Below the pieces are notes generated by a model. The model was given only the letters and a program-made list of their open reading frames with translations. It did no database searches and had not been told where the DNA came from. Positions 1 to 5,144 of a DNA stretch of 5,549 nucleotides are shown piece after piece. The DNA is taken from assembly GCA_025964405.1 (NCBI GenBank), contig JAOPYW010000091.1, positions 1 to 5,549 of the forward strand. Reading direction: 5' to 3'. Position 1 is the first letter of the stretch. Every line of letters starts with the position of its first letter. A program made the position numbers and the translations under genes. Source of the DNA: Thermoleophilia bacterium. GTDB lineage: Bacteria > Actinomycetota > Thermoleophilia > Gaiellales > SKUG01.

Positions 1-856
1 GGTGGAGCAGAAGGATGGTGCAACCCGTGCGCTCGACGATTCCAACCGAGCCATAACCGAGCCTTCCCATCTCGTGACTGCTGTTCTCGTCGCCTTGGAT
101 GGAGGAGGCCAGGGAATCGATCACCAGCAAGCGCAGTCGGTTCTCCCTTATCAGCGCCTCTAAATTGGCCAGCCCATGCGTCTCGTCGAGGTAGTCGCCC
201 GAGCGTCCCGCGAACGCAAGGAACCGAGGATTTCTGCTGAGGCCGAACTTGCCAGCAGTATTCGCGATACGCGCGATCGTTGAATCCCAATGGAGCCAAC
301 CCGCGTGCAGGGGACGCATCTCAGGAGTGATGCCGAGGAAGTCGTCTCCATCCAGCAGGCGAGCGCATAGCTCCATCGCAAACAGCGTCTTGCCGCCGCC
401 CTTTTGAGCGACGAGTAGCGCAACCTCCCCCTGCGAGAGCAGCCCGGGAATCATCGTAGGGAGAGATTCGGCAAGCCCCGCAAGATCGATGGGCTGCCAG
501 CCATGTGTCGACGCTGAGGGCGTTTTCACCTGGGCCGCGACTACCGCGTTGGCCACATTCAGGTAGGAGCCTCCAGAGGAATAGAACTCTTGCACCGGGG
601 CCGCCGCCGCATCGATCGTGGGATACGGACCAATTGCCACCATGAGATCCAAGGCGGTGCCGTGAGTGGCGCACCCTCTGCACCTATAGGTCTCATCGCT
701 CGTGTCCACCACAAACGCATCTGACTTACAGGCAGGGCATCGGCCGTGGCGGGTCGATGCTCCGGATTCATACGAACAGAGGTGTCCCGTCATTAGTGAC
801 AGCAGGGCATCGGCCTTGATGCGTTCGATCAACATACTCAGTTGCTGGTCTGTCAT
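1..856 (-). CDS. Zinc-ribbon RecA/RepA-like ATPase, primase-helicase type (3' end outside window)
   Basis: An open frame of 285 codons runs off the left edge without a stop. Residues 40-62 carry a zinc ribbon with two CxxC pairs (C40/C43 and C59/C62), like the DNA-binding ribbon of phage and plasmid primases. A linker follows, then a RecA-fold ATPase: Walker A at about 150-157 (AQKGGGKT), Walker B at 243-249 (LLVIDSL, D247), and a strand ending ILLLH at 281-285, which in RepA/AAA_25-type helicases precedes a conserved HHxxK. The likely role is DNA unwinding or primase loading during replication of the element. The start is ATG at 856, with AAGGAG (864-869) seven bases upstream, and it overlaps the HNH stop as ATGA. 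No Toprim or polymerase domain is visible in the part present. An accessory ATPase without replication function remains possible. Confidence 0.8.
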   Translation of the reverse strand, partial: MTDQQLSMLIERIKADALLSLMTGHLCSYESGASTRHGRCPACKSDAFVVDTSDETYRCRGCATHGTALDLMVAIGPYPTIDAAAAPVQEFYSSGGSYLNVANAVVAAQVKTPSASTHGWQPIDLAGLAESLPTMIPGLLSQGEVALLVAQKGGGKTLFAMELCARLLDGDDFLGITPEMRPLHAGWLHWDSTIARIANTAGKFGLSRNPRFLAFAGRSGDYLDETHGLANLEALIRENRLRLLVIDSLASSIQGDENSSHEMGRLGYGSVGIVERTGCTILLLH

Positions 857-1947
857 CGAAGCGCTCCTTGGGTGTTTCTGTCACCCGAACGTGGTTCTGG
901 CGAAGACCATGGCCATCGCTGTTCGCTTGCTGCGCGATCTTTGCTGCCAACTTCGCGTCGCAGCATCGTCGAGTACCACAGACAGAGATCAGTGCCGTCA
1001 CCGCCGCGCTGACCGTTGCACTCCTGACATGCGGGGGCCACGTTGAACGACGCGTGCATTCCGCCGAGCTTGATCGGGATGAGGTGGTCGAGCTCCCATG
1101 CCTTCGCCGTATTTGGTGCCCAATCGACGAGGTCGTCGCCGCACTTCCAACAAGTCCGCACCTTTCGCAACTCAAGTAGCGCGCGCTTGGTGAGCAGTGG
1201 CCGCCCGTCGCCGATGTCGAGGAGGGCGTTCTTGCCGCCGGTCCGCGTGGCAGTGCCCCGTGACTTAGACCAGAAGGAGGCCGCAGGCTTTGCGCAATCA
1301 GGGGAGCACGTCAGCGACGAGTACTCCACCGAGGAGCAGTCGGTCCCCACCCTGCGCTCCAGCTCCGCGAGGTCCACTTGATCAAGGCACCGCGCAATGC
1401 CGGTAAAGGGTGCCGACCAGCACCAGTGGCAAGTTCCGCTGACCTCAAACGATGTGCGTGGATGACGGTGCAATCCCTCGGCAGACAAGGAGAGAACCAC
1501 CTCGACCGAATCGCATACAGGGCATGCGCCGCCGTCGTGATGTTCGAGCGTCTCTAGAAACTCACAGCCATTGACGGCGCACGTGGCAGTTCGGCGCGCG
1601 CGTAGATAGTCGGTCTCGCAAGTGTCGTCGCAGAACACCAGCTCCCTGTTGGAGCCGACCTCGTAGCCCCGATAACCGCGCCCAGCCTGGACCATGACCC
1701 GGTGTAGAGGAGAGTTGCAACGACGCGACCCTTTCGCGCTGGCGCTATGCACTCGCCCAGTCGGCCCACGTTCAGCGGACGTATAGAAATCCCGCACCGC
1801 CTCTCGTCGCTCGGCGAGACACCTGCCGGAGTGGTACCACGCACGTTCGCGGCGCTGGTAGATCCGATCGGTGTGTGGGGATCCGACGCCCAGAATGACA
1901 GCTGAACCGCAGCCCCGGCACGGCGCGTGCGTACGACGTGCGCTCAT
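853..1947 (-). CDS. HNH endonuclease with multiple zinc-ribbon-like Cys pairs
   Basis: The protein has 364 residues. The C-terminal part (about 264-316) is a classic HNH nuclease: CWKC (C266, C269), ELDHLIPIKLGG with D287 and catalytic H288, N302, and CQECN (C307, C310, N311) followed by QRGG. The first 220 residues carry further Cys pairs: C10/C13, C106/C110, C123/C128, C142/C145, C173/C176 and C214/C218. The stretch 105-119 (FCDDTC...YLRARR) resembles small zinc modules found in actinobacterial phage proteins. The nuclease probably nicks or cleaves DNA; the Cys-rich part may recognise the target. The ATG at 1947 is preceded by AAGGGG and overlaps the upstream stop as ATGA; its own stop overlaps the ATPase start the same way. 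Homing, restriction-like and replication/packaging roles cannot be told apart from sequence. Confidence 0.85.
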   Translation of the reverse strand: MSARRTHAPCRGCGSAVILGVGSPHTDRIYQRRERAWYHSGRCLAERREAVRDFYTSAERGPTGRVHSASAKGSRRCNSPLHRVMVQAGRGYRGYEVGSNRELVFCDDTCETDYLRARRTATCAVNGCEFLETLEHHDGGACPVCDSVEVVLSLSAEGLHRHPRTSFEVSGTCHWCWSAPFTGIARCLDQVDLAELERRVGTDCSSVEYSSLTCSPDCAKPAASFWSKSRGTATRTGGKNALLDIGDGRPLLTKRALLELRKVRTCWKCGDDLVDWAPNTAKAWELDHLIPIKLGGMHASFNVAPACQECNGQRGGDGTDLCLWYSTMLRREVGSKDRAASEQRWPWSSPEPRSGDRNTQGALR

Positions 1948-2348
1948 GCGCGCCCCTTCGCTTTTGCTTTACGCGCCGACGACAGTGCTGCGGCCTTGTT
2001 GACTGCAAGCCGACGTTGCTCGTCGAGGCCGTCCTGCCAGTAGTCCCCGGCCTTCCTGATGGCATCGCGAAGGTGGATCACAGTCGGATCAGTCAGCGCG
2101 ACATTCCGACCGACCTCCTCAGCAGCGTCAATCACGTTACGCACGTAGCAGTGGTACGACGGGCCATTCGGGCGAACGAGAGCCACCTCTGCCCCGCTGA
2201 TAGCCGCTTCGCTAAGACAGGAAGAAGCCGAAGCCTCCGCCAGCACCCGGCGCAAGGCCGAGGTCGCTTTGCCGCTCTGGCGACGAAGTGCCTCGTTCTC
2301 GATTTCGGCGCGGCGGAGTGAGTTGACGATCATGGAAGGCGACGGCAT
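1944..2348 (-). CDS. Small helical protein of unknown function in the element operon
   Basis: A 134-residue protein that I do not recognise. It appears mostly helical: residues 7-43 are rich in Leu, Arg, Glu and Ala and could form a short coiled coil. A middle segment (53-75) is more strand-like with one Cys (C67), and the tail (118-134) is Ala/Lys/Arg-rich and basic, which could contact DNA or RNA. There is no signal peptide or membrane segment. The start ATG at 2348 is supported by GGGGAG eight bases upstream and by a TAATG overlap with the excisionase-like gene; the Met at residue 6 has no ribosome-binding site. Its end overlaps the HNH start. Its place in the operon suggests an accessory role in replication or regulation of the element, by context only. 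Confidence 0.7.
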   Translation of the reverse strand: MPSPSMIVNSLRRAEIENEALRRQSGKATSALRRVLAEASASSCLSEAAISGAEVALVRPNGPSYHCYVRNVIDAAEEVGRNVALTDPTVIHLRDAIRKAGDYWQDGLDEQRRLAVNKAAALSSARKAKAKGRA

Positions 2349-2596
2349 TAGTGACGCTCCCCACGCGGCACGCTCGACGGTTGGCCATAGCCATGGATCC
2401 CGAGGCCTTCGAGAAACGGACCGGTGAGAACGACGCGACGACGACTGCCGATCATGCGGCTTGGAAGCATGCCGTTACTGAGCTTTGATTCCTCGTAGGA
2501 ACGAACTCGGCCCAGTCCGATGAGAGATCCCGCGAACGGGATCGCCAAGGTTGGCGGGAGCTCCAACAGCTCCGCAGGTGACATGTTCGGCTTCAT
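2348..2596 (-). CDS. Excisionase-like winged helix-turn-helix protein
   Basis: The 82-residue protein fits the pattern of small actinobacterial excisionase/AlpA-MerR-type DNA-binding proteins. Residues 8-17 (AELLELPPTL) resemble the usual LLxLPxxV lead-in. Residues 18-40 contain a helix-turn-helix-like stretch with LIGLGR followed by SYEESKLSNG. Then LPSRMIGSRRRV (44-55) matches the wing normally written LPxxRIGxRxRV. Such proteins bind near attachment sites to direct excision, or regulate the operon. The ATG at 2596 was chosen because AGGGGG lies five bases upstream; the longer open frame to 2680 crosses the probable promoter and has no ribosome-binding site. As the first gene of the operon and the one nearest the putative element end, it is well placed to bind there. 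A transcriptional regulator rather than an excisionase is the main alternative. Confidence 0.65.
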   Translation of the reverse strand: MKPNMSPAELLELPPTLAIPFAGSLIGLGRVRSYEESKLSNGMLPSRMIGSRRRVVLTGPFLEGLGIHGYGQPSSVPRGERH

Positions 2597-2613
2597 TGTT
2601 TCCCCCTGTGTTG

Positions 2614-2638
2614 CCAACGACGCTTGATGCAACGTTGG
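2614..2638. promoter_or_regulatory. Inverted repeat, probable operator before the excisionase-like gene
   Basis: CCAACG (2614-2619) and CGTTGG (2633-2638) form a 6-bp inverted repeat with a 13-base centre. The right arm also lies within a perfect 8-bp palindrome, CAACGTTG (2630-2637). The repeat sits between the candidate promoter and the ribosome-binding site, around the predicted transcription start, as expected for a repressor operator. The protein that would bind it is unknown; the excisionase-like protein or an element repressor outside the window are candidates. Confidence 0.4.
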
Positions 2639-2797
2639 TACACATATGGTGCCGAAGAGGGTGTACGCAAATAGCCCCAATACGCGCAGGCGAAAGGGCC
2701 CTTCCCCATATGAGAAGTGGTCAGTGGCCTGTTTGTCGTGGGGTAACCGTCGACTGCCTCAGGCTTCGCGCGGAGGGAGGCCAATCGGTGGGTACAC
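2637..2797. repeat. Scattered GTACAC motifs flanking the candidate promoter
   Basis: GGTACAC occurs at 2637-2643 and 2791-2797, and its inverse GTGTAC at 2661-2666. The first and third sites face each other across the candidate -10/-35 region with a 17-base gap. They could be binding sites of one regulator, but a 6-base motif seen three times is weak evidence. Confidence 0.25.
2642..2670 (-). promoter_or_regulatory. Candidate promoter of the element operon
   Basis: On the minus strand TTGCGT (2670-2665) lies 16-17 bases before CATATG/ATATGT (2648-2642), giving a plausible but weak -35/-10 pair. Transcription would start near 2635, about 40 bases before the excisionase-like ATG. The match to consensus is modest, so the position relative to the gene and the inverted repeat below is the main support. 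Confidence 0.35.
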
Positions 2798-2836
2798 GCC
2801 TTGTGACCAGGACTGTTCGGCGCGCCCAAGATCGAC

Positions 2837-2842
2837 TAGGAT
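2837..2842 (+). promoter_or_regulatory. Candidate -10 box reading towards the tRNA
   Basis: TAGGAT matches the TANNNT -10 consensus of actinobacterial housekeeping promoters. No good -35 is found at 17-18 bases upstream. If active, it would start transcription near 2849 and give the tRNA-Val precursor a leader of about 90 nt containing the GTTAC repeats. No better tRNA promoter is visible closer to the gene. Confidence 0.3.
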
Positions 2843-2891
2843 GGAGTTACTGAAGGCCGGAGTTACGGTCGGTTTGTTACCAAGTCGTTAC
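2843..2891 (+). repeat. Cluster of four GTTAC direct repeats, possible recombinase arm sites
   Basis: GTTAC occurs at 2846-2850, 2862-2866, 2876-2880 and 2887-2891, with start-to-start spacings of 16, 14 and 11 bases. The first two are part of an identical 8-mer, GGAGTTAC. An inverted copy (GTAAC) is at 2743-2747. Four copies of a 5-mer in 46 bp are far above chance. Short direct repeats beside a core site are typical of arm-type binding sites for tyrosine integrases or of excisionase sites. The position 46 bases before the tRNA and near the excisionase-like gene fits this. Replication iterons are an alternative. Confidence 0.45.
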
Positions 2892-2937
2892 TAGCGGCGA
2901 TGCGGTCACTCACCGAATATGCCGACTTGCAGGGTAA

Positions 2938-3010
2938 GGGCGTTTAGCTCAGCTGGGAGAGCAACTCGTTTACACCGAGTAGGTCGGCGGTTCGAGCCCG
3001 TCAACGCCCA
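2938..3010 (+). tRNA. tRNA-Val (anticodon UAC)
   Basis: A complete 73-nt cloverleaf can be folded. The acceptor stem GGGCGTT/AACGCCC is fully paired with discriminator A; the D stem is GCTC/GAGC; the anticodon stem ACTCG/CGAGT is perfect around loop TTTACAC, giving anticodon TAC (reads GUA, valine). The T arm is GGCGG/CCGTC with loop TTCGAGC. CCA is not encoded. It reads valine codons in translation. The gene is intact although the left side looks like an integrated element, so any recombination here must have preserved or rebuilt it. The znuA-like gene begins 22 bases downstream on the same strand. Confidence 0.97.
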
Positions 3011-3020
3011 CTGTTTCGCG

Positions 3021-3026
3021 TACGAT
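3021..3026 (+). promoter_or_regulatory. Candidate -10 box of a leaderless znuA-like transcript
   Basis: TACGAT lies six bases before the ATG at 3033, so transcription would start at or next to the start codon. Leaderless mRNAs with TANNNT at this distance are common in actinobacteria. There is no Shine-Dalgarno sequence before the ATG, which agrees. Any -35 element would fall inside the T arm of the tRNA gene, where the match is poor. No Zur-type palindrome is seen in the 22-bp gap. Confidence 0.45.
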
Positions 3027-3032
3027 CCCGGC

Positions 3033-3842
3033 ATGAAGCCCGCTGCCGCACTCGCCCTCACCACCCTCGCGCTCGCGTTCTTCGTCACCGCATGCGGCGA
3101 CGGCTCCCCATCCTCGAAGCGTGCGTCGACCGCCGCGACGACGGCATCCACGCCCGCGAGGGCGCCGCGACTCAAGGTCGTGGCGGCGCTGTATCCGCTC
3201 GCGTGGGTGGCCGAGCAGGTCGGCGGTGGACGCTACGACGTCACCACGCTCACGCCGATCGACACGCAGCCGCGCGACTACGCGCCCAGTGCGGAGGAGC
3301 TCGATGCGCTCCGGAGCGCCGACGTCGTGCTCTACGCCGGCGGGGGGTTCCAGCCGAAGCTCGAGGCGGCCCTGGCCGATGTGCCAGCCACCAAGCTCGA
3401 CATCCTCGACGCCCCGGGTACGCAGCCGCAGCCCCCGGCGGCCGGCACGCCCGAAGCCGACGCCGGGTTGGCCGTCGACCCGCGACTCTGGCTCGACCCG
3501 ATCAGGTTCCGCACCGTGGCCCTGTGGTTGAGCGGCCAGCTCGACGGCGCCGATGCGCGGGCCATGGCGCAGGAGGTCACCGGCGTCGCCATCGACTACA
3601 AGTTGCAGCTCGGCGGCTGCACGGCGACCCGCGTGACGGTGCTGACACCCAGCTTCGGGTACCTCACCGACCGCTACGGGCTCACGCAGGTGCGCGGCGA
3701 CGCGGGGCCGACGAAGCTCGACCGGCTCGACGCGGTGTCGGTCGATGCACTCGATGCCGGGGCCGACTACGTGTCACTGCAGCACGACAACGCGGTGGCG
3801 CTGCGCGCGGGCCTCGGTTGCCCGCCACTCGGCGGCGACTGA
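3033..3842 (+). CDS. ZnuA-like metal ABC transporter binding lipoprotein lacking the usual zinc ligands
   Basis: A 269-residue lipoprotein: signal peptide with lipobox VTAC (Cys21), then a Ser/Thr/Ala-rich linker to about residue 44. The rest matches the zinc/manganese solute-binding family: LKVVAALYPLAWVAEQVGG (47-65), DYAPSAEELDAL (82-93), ADVVLYAGGGFQP (96-108), WLDP (153-156), FGYLTDRYGL (208-217), and a C-terminal NAVALRAGLGC. Family members bind zinc outside the membrane and deliver it to ZnuB. Here the three His ligands are replaced: R81 (usual DPHDY), R151 (usual DPHVWLDP) and T205 (usual H three before FGY). The segment with the fourth, acidic ligand seems missing between about 232 and 240. 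C196 and C263 could form the family disulfide. Family is sure; zinc binding is doubtful. The gene converges on zur 13 bp away. Confidence 0.85.
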   Translation: MKPAAALALTTLALAFFVTACGDGSPSSKRASTAATTASTPARAPRLKVVAALYPLAWVAEQVGGGRYDVTTLTPIDTQPRDYAPSAEELDALRSADVVLYAGGGFQPKLEAALADVPATKLDILDAPGTQPQPPAAGTPEADAGLAVDPRLWLDPIRFRTVALWLSGQLDGADARAMAQEVTGVAIDYKLQLGGCTATRVTVLTPSFGYLTDRYGLTQVRGDAGPTKLDRLDAVSVDALDAGADYVSLQHDNAVALRAGLGCPPLGGD

Positions 3843-3850
3843 CACAACCG
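3815..3850. terminator. Nested hairpin at the convergent ends of znuA-like gene and zur
   Basis: CCGCC-actc-GGCGG (3822-3835) is nested within CGGTTG (3815-3820) and CAACCG (3845-3850). The structure spans the stop codon of the znuA-like gene and most of the 13-bp gap to the zur stop. It could slow or end transcription from both sides. There is no T-run on either strand, so it is not a classic intrinsic terminator; part of the symmetry lies in coding sequence. Confidence 0.3.
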
Positions 3851-3855
3851 TGGGT

Positions 3856-4344
3856 TCAGTGGGTGTGTGCGTGGGCCGAGGCATCCTCGACGCCTCGCGC
3901 GCGACAGTCTGCACAGATGCCACTCAGTTCCACCGCGTGCTGCGGGGCGGAGAAGCCGTGGGCCGCAGCGACGTGCTGCGCCCACGTGGCGAGGTCGCAG
4001 TCGCGCAGCTCGACCACGGCGTGGCAGCTGCGGCAGGTCAGGTGGTGGTGGTGCCCGGGTGCGCAGTAGCGATAGCAGGTGCTCGTGCCCTCGTGGTGGA
4101 GCCGGTCGAGCACGCCTGCGTCGGCGAGTGCGTTGAGCGTGCGGTAGACGGTCGCCATACCGAGCTGGGGATGCGCCGGGCGGAGCCGTTCGTGCAGGGC
4201 CTGTGCGGTCGTGTCGTCGCGCTCGGCGATCATCGCGTCGAGCACGGTGATGCGCTGCGCCGTGACCCGCAGGCCGCGCGAGACGAGCACTTCAGTGGCA
4301 TCGATGGCGCGAGCGGCGGCCTGGCTGTCGCCCGAGCCGGTCAT
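3856..4344 (-). CDS. zur: Zur, zinc-responsive Fur-family repressor
   Basis: A 162-residue Fur-family protein of normal length. The N-terminal winged helix covers about 14-86 with RVTAQRITVLDAM and the recognition region MATVYRTLNAL (63-73). The C-terminal part has the structural zinc site C104/C107 (LTCRSC) and C144/C147 (GICADC). The YRYC (C94) plus HHHH (98-101) sensor region matches Zur better than Fur. With zinc bound, Zur represses zinc-uptake genes. The ATG at 4344 overlaps the znuB stop as ATGA. No strong ribosome-binding site is visible, so coupling to znuB translation is likely. The longer frame to 4659 only reads znuB out of frame. The protein ends in HAHTH, a small extra His tail. 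As the last gene of the znuCB operon it probably controls its own synthesis. Confidence 0.9.
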   Translation of the reverse strand: MTGSGDSQAAARAIDATEVLVSRGLRVTAQRITVLDAMIAERDDTTAQALHERLRPAHPQLGMATVYRTLNALADAGVLDRLHHEGTSTCYRYCAPGHHHHLTCRSCHAVVELRDCDLATWAQHVAAAHGFSAPQHAVELSGICADCRARGVEDASAHAHTH

Positions 4345-5144
4345 GCGCGCCGCAGGGCCGCACGCACGAGCACCGCGGCGAAGAGGGCGGCAGCGGTCAA
4401 CACGATGGTTCCGCCCGGCGCGAGGTTGTTGTAGTAGGCGACGGTGAGCCCGACCGCCGCGACGATCGCGCCCAGCACCGAGGCCAGTGCAGCCGTGGTG
4501 CGGAGGCTGCGTGCGAGCGGTCCGGCCGCCATCACCGGCAGCACCATGAGTGCGCCGATGAGCAGCACGCCGACGGTACGGATCGACACGGCGACGGTCA
4601 CCGCCGCCAGCACGGCGACGAGCACGTTGAGCGCGCGCACGGGAAGGCCCGTCACCCACGCGCCTTCCTCGTCGATCGCCACGCCCGTGAGGGGGCGCCA
4701 GAGCACGAGCACGATGACCGCGATCACGGCCGCGAGCGCGATCGTCAGCGCGAGGTCACGGTCGTCGATGGTCAGGATGGAGCCGAAGAGGTAGCTGTTG
4801 ATGCTCGCGTTGAACTGCCCCGCCGACGAGATGAGCACGACCCCGCCCGCGAGACCCGAGTAGAAGAGCAGTGCGAGCGCACGGTCACCGGCCGCCAGGC
4901 GGCTCGAGCGAAGCCACTCGATGACCACCGCCCCGACGATGGTCACGACGAGGGCCGACAGCACGGGCTCGATACCGAGCACGAGCCCCAGGCCCACGCC
5001 CGCGAAGGAGAGGTGTCCGAGGCCGTCGCCGATGAGTGACATGCGCCGCTCGACGAGCAGCAGCCCCACGAGCGGCGCGACGATGCCCACGACGATGCCG
5101 ACGATGTAGGCGGTGCGCATGAAGTCGAGGTCGAGCGGACCCAC
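4341..5144 (-). CDS. znuB: ZnuB, zinc ABC transporter permease (ABC-3 family)
   Basis: A 267-residue integral membrane protein of usual family length with about eight or nine hydrophobic segments (roughly 11-30, 45-58, 60-77, 89-107, 131-149, 172-190, 191-208, 217-235, 244-262). Family signatures are present: GDGLGHLSFAGVGLG (39-53, corresponding to the usual GDALSHAVLPG), VGVLLIGALMVLPVMAA (191-207) and LAPGGTIVL (241-249). It forms the membrane channel through which zinc passes, driven by ZnuC. The start is GTG at 5144, overlapping the znuC stop as TAGTG, with GGAGAGG (5149-5155) four bases upstream; the first ATG, at residue 9, is inside the N-terminal region and less likely. The stop overlaps the zur start by four bases. 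A manganese-specific homolog cannot be excluded by this protein alone; the adjacent zur favours zinc. Confidence 0.92.
   Translation of the reverse strand: MGPLDLDFMRTAYIVGIVVGIVAPLVGLLLVERRMSLIGDGLGHLSFAGVGLGLVLGIEPVLSALVVTIVGAVVIEWLRSSRLAAGDRALALLFYSGLAGGVVLISSAGQFNASINSYLFGSILTIDDRDLALTIALAAVIAVIVLVLWRPLTGVAIDEEGAWVTGLPVRALNVLVAVLAAVTVAVSIRTVGVLLIGALMVLPVMAAGPLARSLRTTAALASVLGAIVAAVGLTVAYYNNLAPGGTIVLTAAALFAAVLVRAALRRA

Larger units (their letters stand above)
1..2900. mobile_element. Right-hand end of an integrated phage-like or plasmid-like element (partial, right boundary approximate)
   Basis: Four overlapping minus-strand genes (excisionase-like protein, unknown helical protein, HNH nuclease, zinc-ribbon ATPase) form a cassette typical of integrative elements and prophage replication/regulation modules in actinobacteria. 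It ends next to a tRNA gene, a common integration target. Sampled base composition is about 60% GC, against about 70% in the zinc locus to the right. A cluster of short direct repeats lies just before the tRNA and could mark the element end. No integrase, capsid, transfer gene or duplicated tRNA fragment is seen in the window, so the type of element and its exact boundary are inferred; the core site could lie anywhere from about 2892 into the tRNA. Confidence 0.6.
2597..2937. other. Gene-free regulatory/end region of the element (341 bp)
   Basis: No convincing coding frame is present; the plus-strand open frames here lack ribosome-binding sites and run through repeats or the tRNA flank. The stretch holds the operator-like inverted repeat, the candidate operon promoter, a 10-bp palindrome AAGGGCCCTT (2694-2703), the GTACAC motifs, a candidate plus-strand -10 box, and the GTTAC repeat cluster. 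A short hairpin, CGGT-cactc-ACCG (2903-2915), lies between the repeats and the tRNA. Confidence 0.6.

Noticed and set aside
160..771. Minus-strand open frames at 160-423, 321-683 and 559-771
   Set aside because: They are shadows of the partial ATPase frame, which shows zinc-ribbon and Walker motifs in a continuous reading from 856 to the left edge.
2597..2680. Longer start for the excisionase-like gene
   Set aside because: The extension has no ribosome-binding site, no family similarity, and covers the operator-like repeat and promoter; AGGGGG precedes the ATG at 2596.
2694..2703. AAGGGCCCTT palindrome as an operator or terminator
   Set aside because: It is perfect but only 10 bp, with no loop, no T-run and no clear position relative to a promoter; noted only within the gene-free region.
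2646..2894. Plus-strand 82-codon open frame in the gene-free region
   Set aside because: There is no ribosome-binding site, the composition looks random, and it runs through the -10 candidate and the GTTAC repeats.
2919..3032. N-terminal extension of the znuA-like frame through the tRNA
   Set aside because: It would translate the tRNA gene. The ATG at 3033 begins a proper lipoprotein signal peptide with lipobox.
3092..4069. Long plus-strand open frame (325 codons) overlapping the znuA-like gene
   Set aside because: It is Arg/Ala-rich shadow sequence in another frame of high-GC DNA, crosses into zur on the opposite strand, and has no recognisable motif.
4345..4659. Longer start for zur
   Set aside because: The extra residues are an Arg-rich out-of-frame reading of znuB. 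The ATG at 4344 gives a normal-length Zur and an ATGA overlap.
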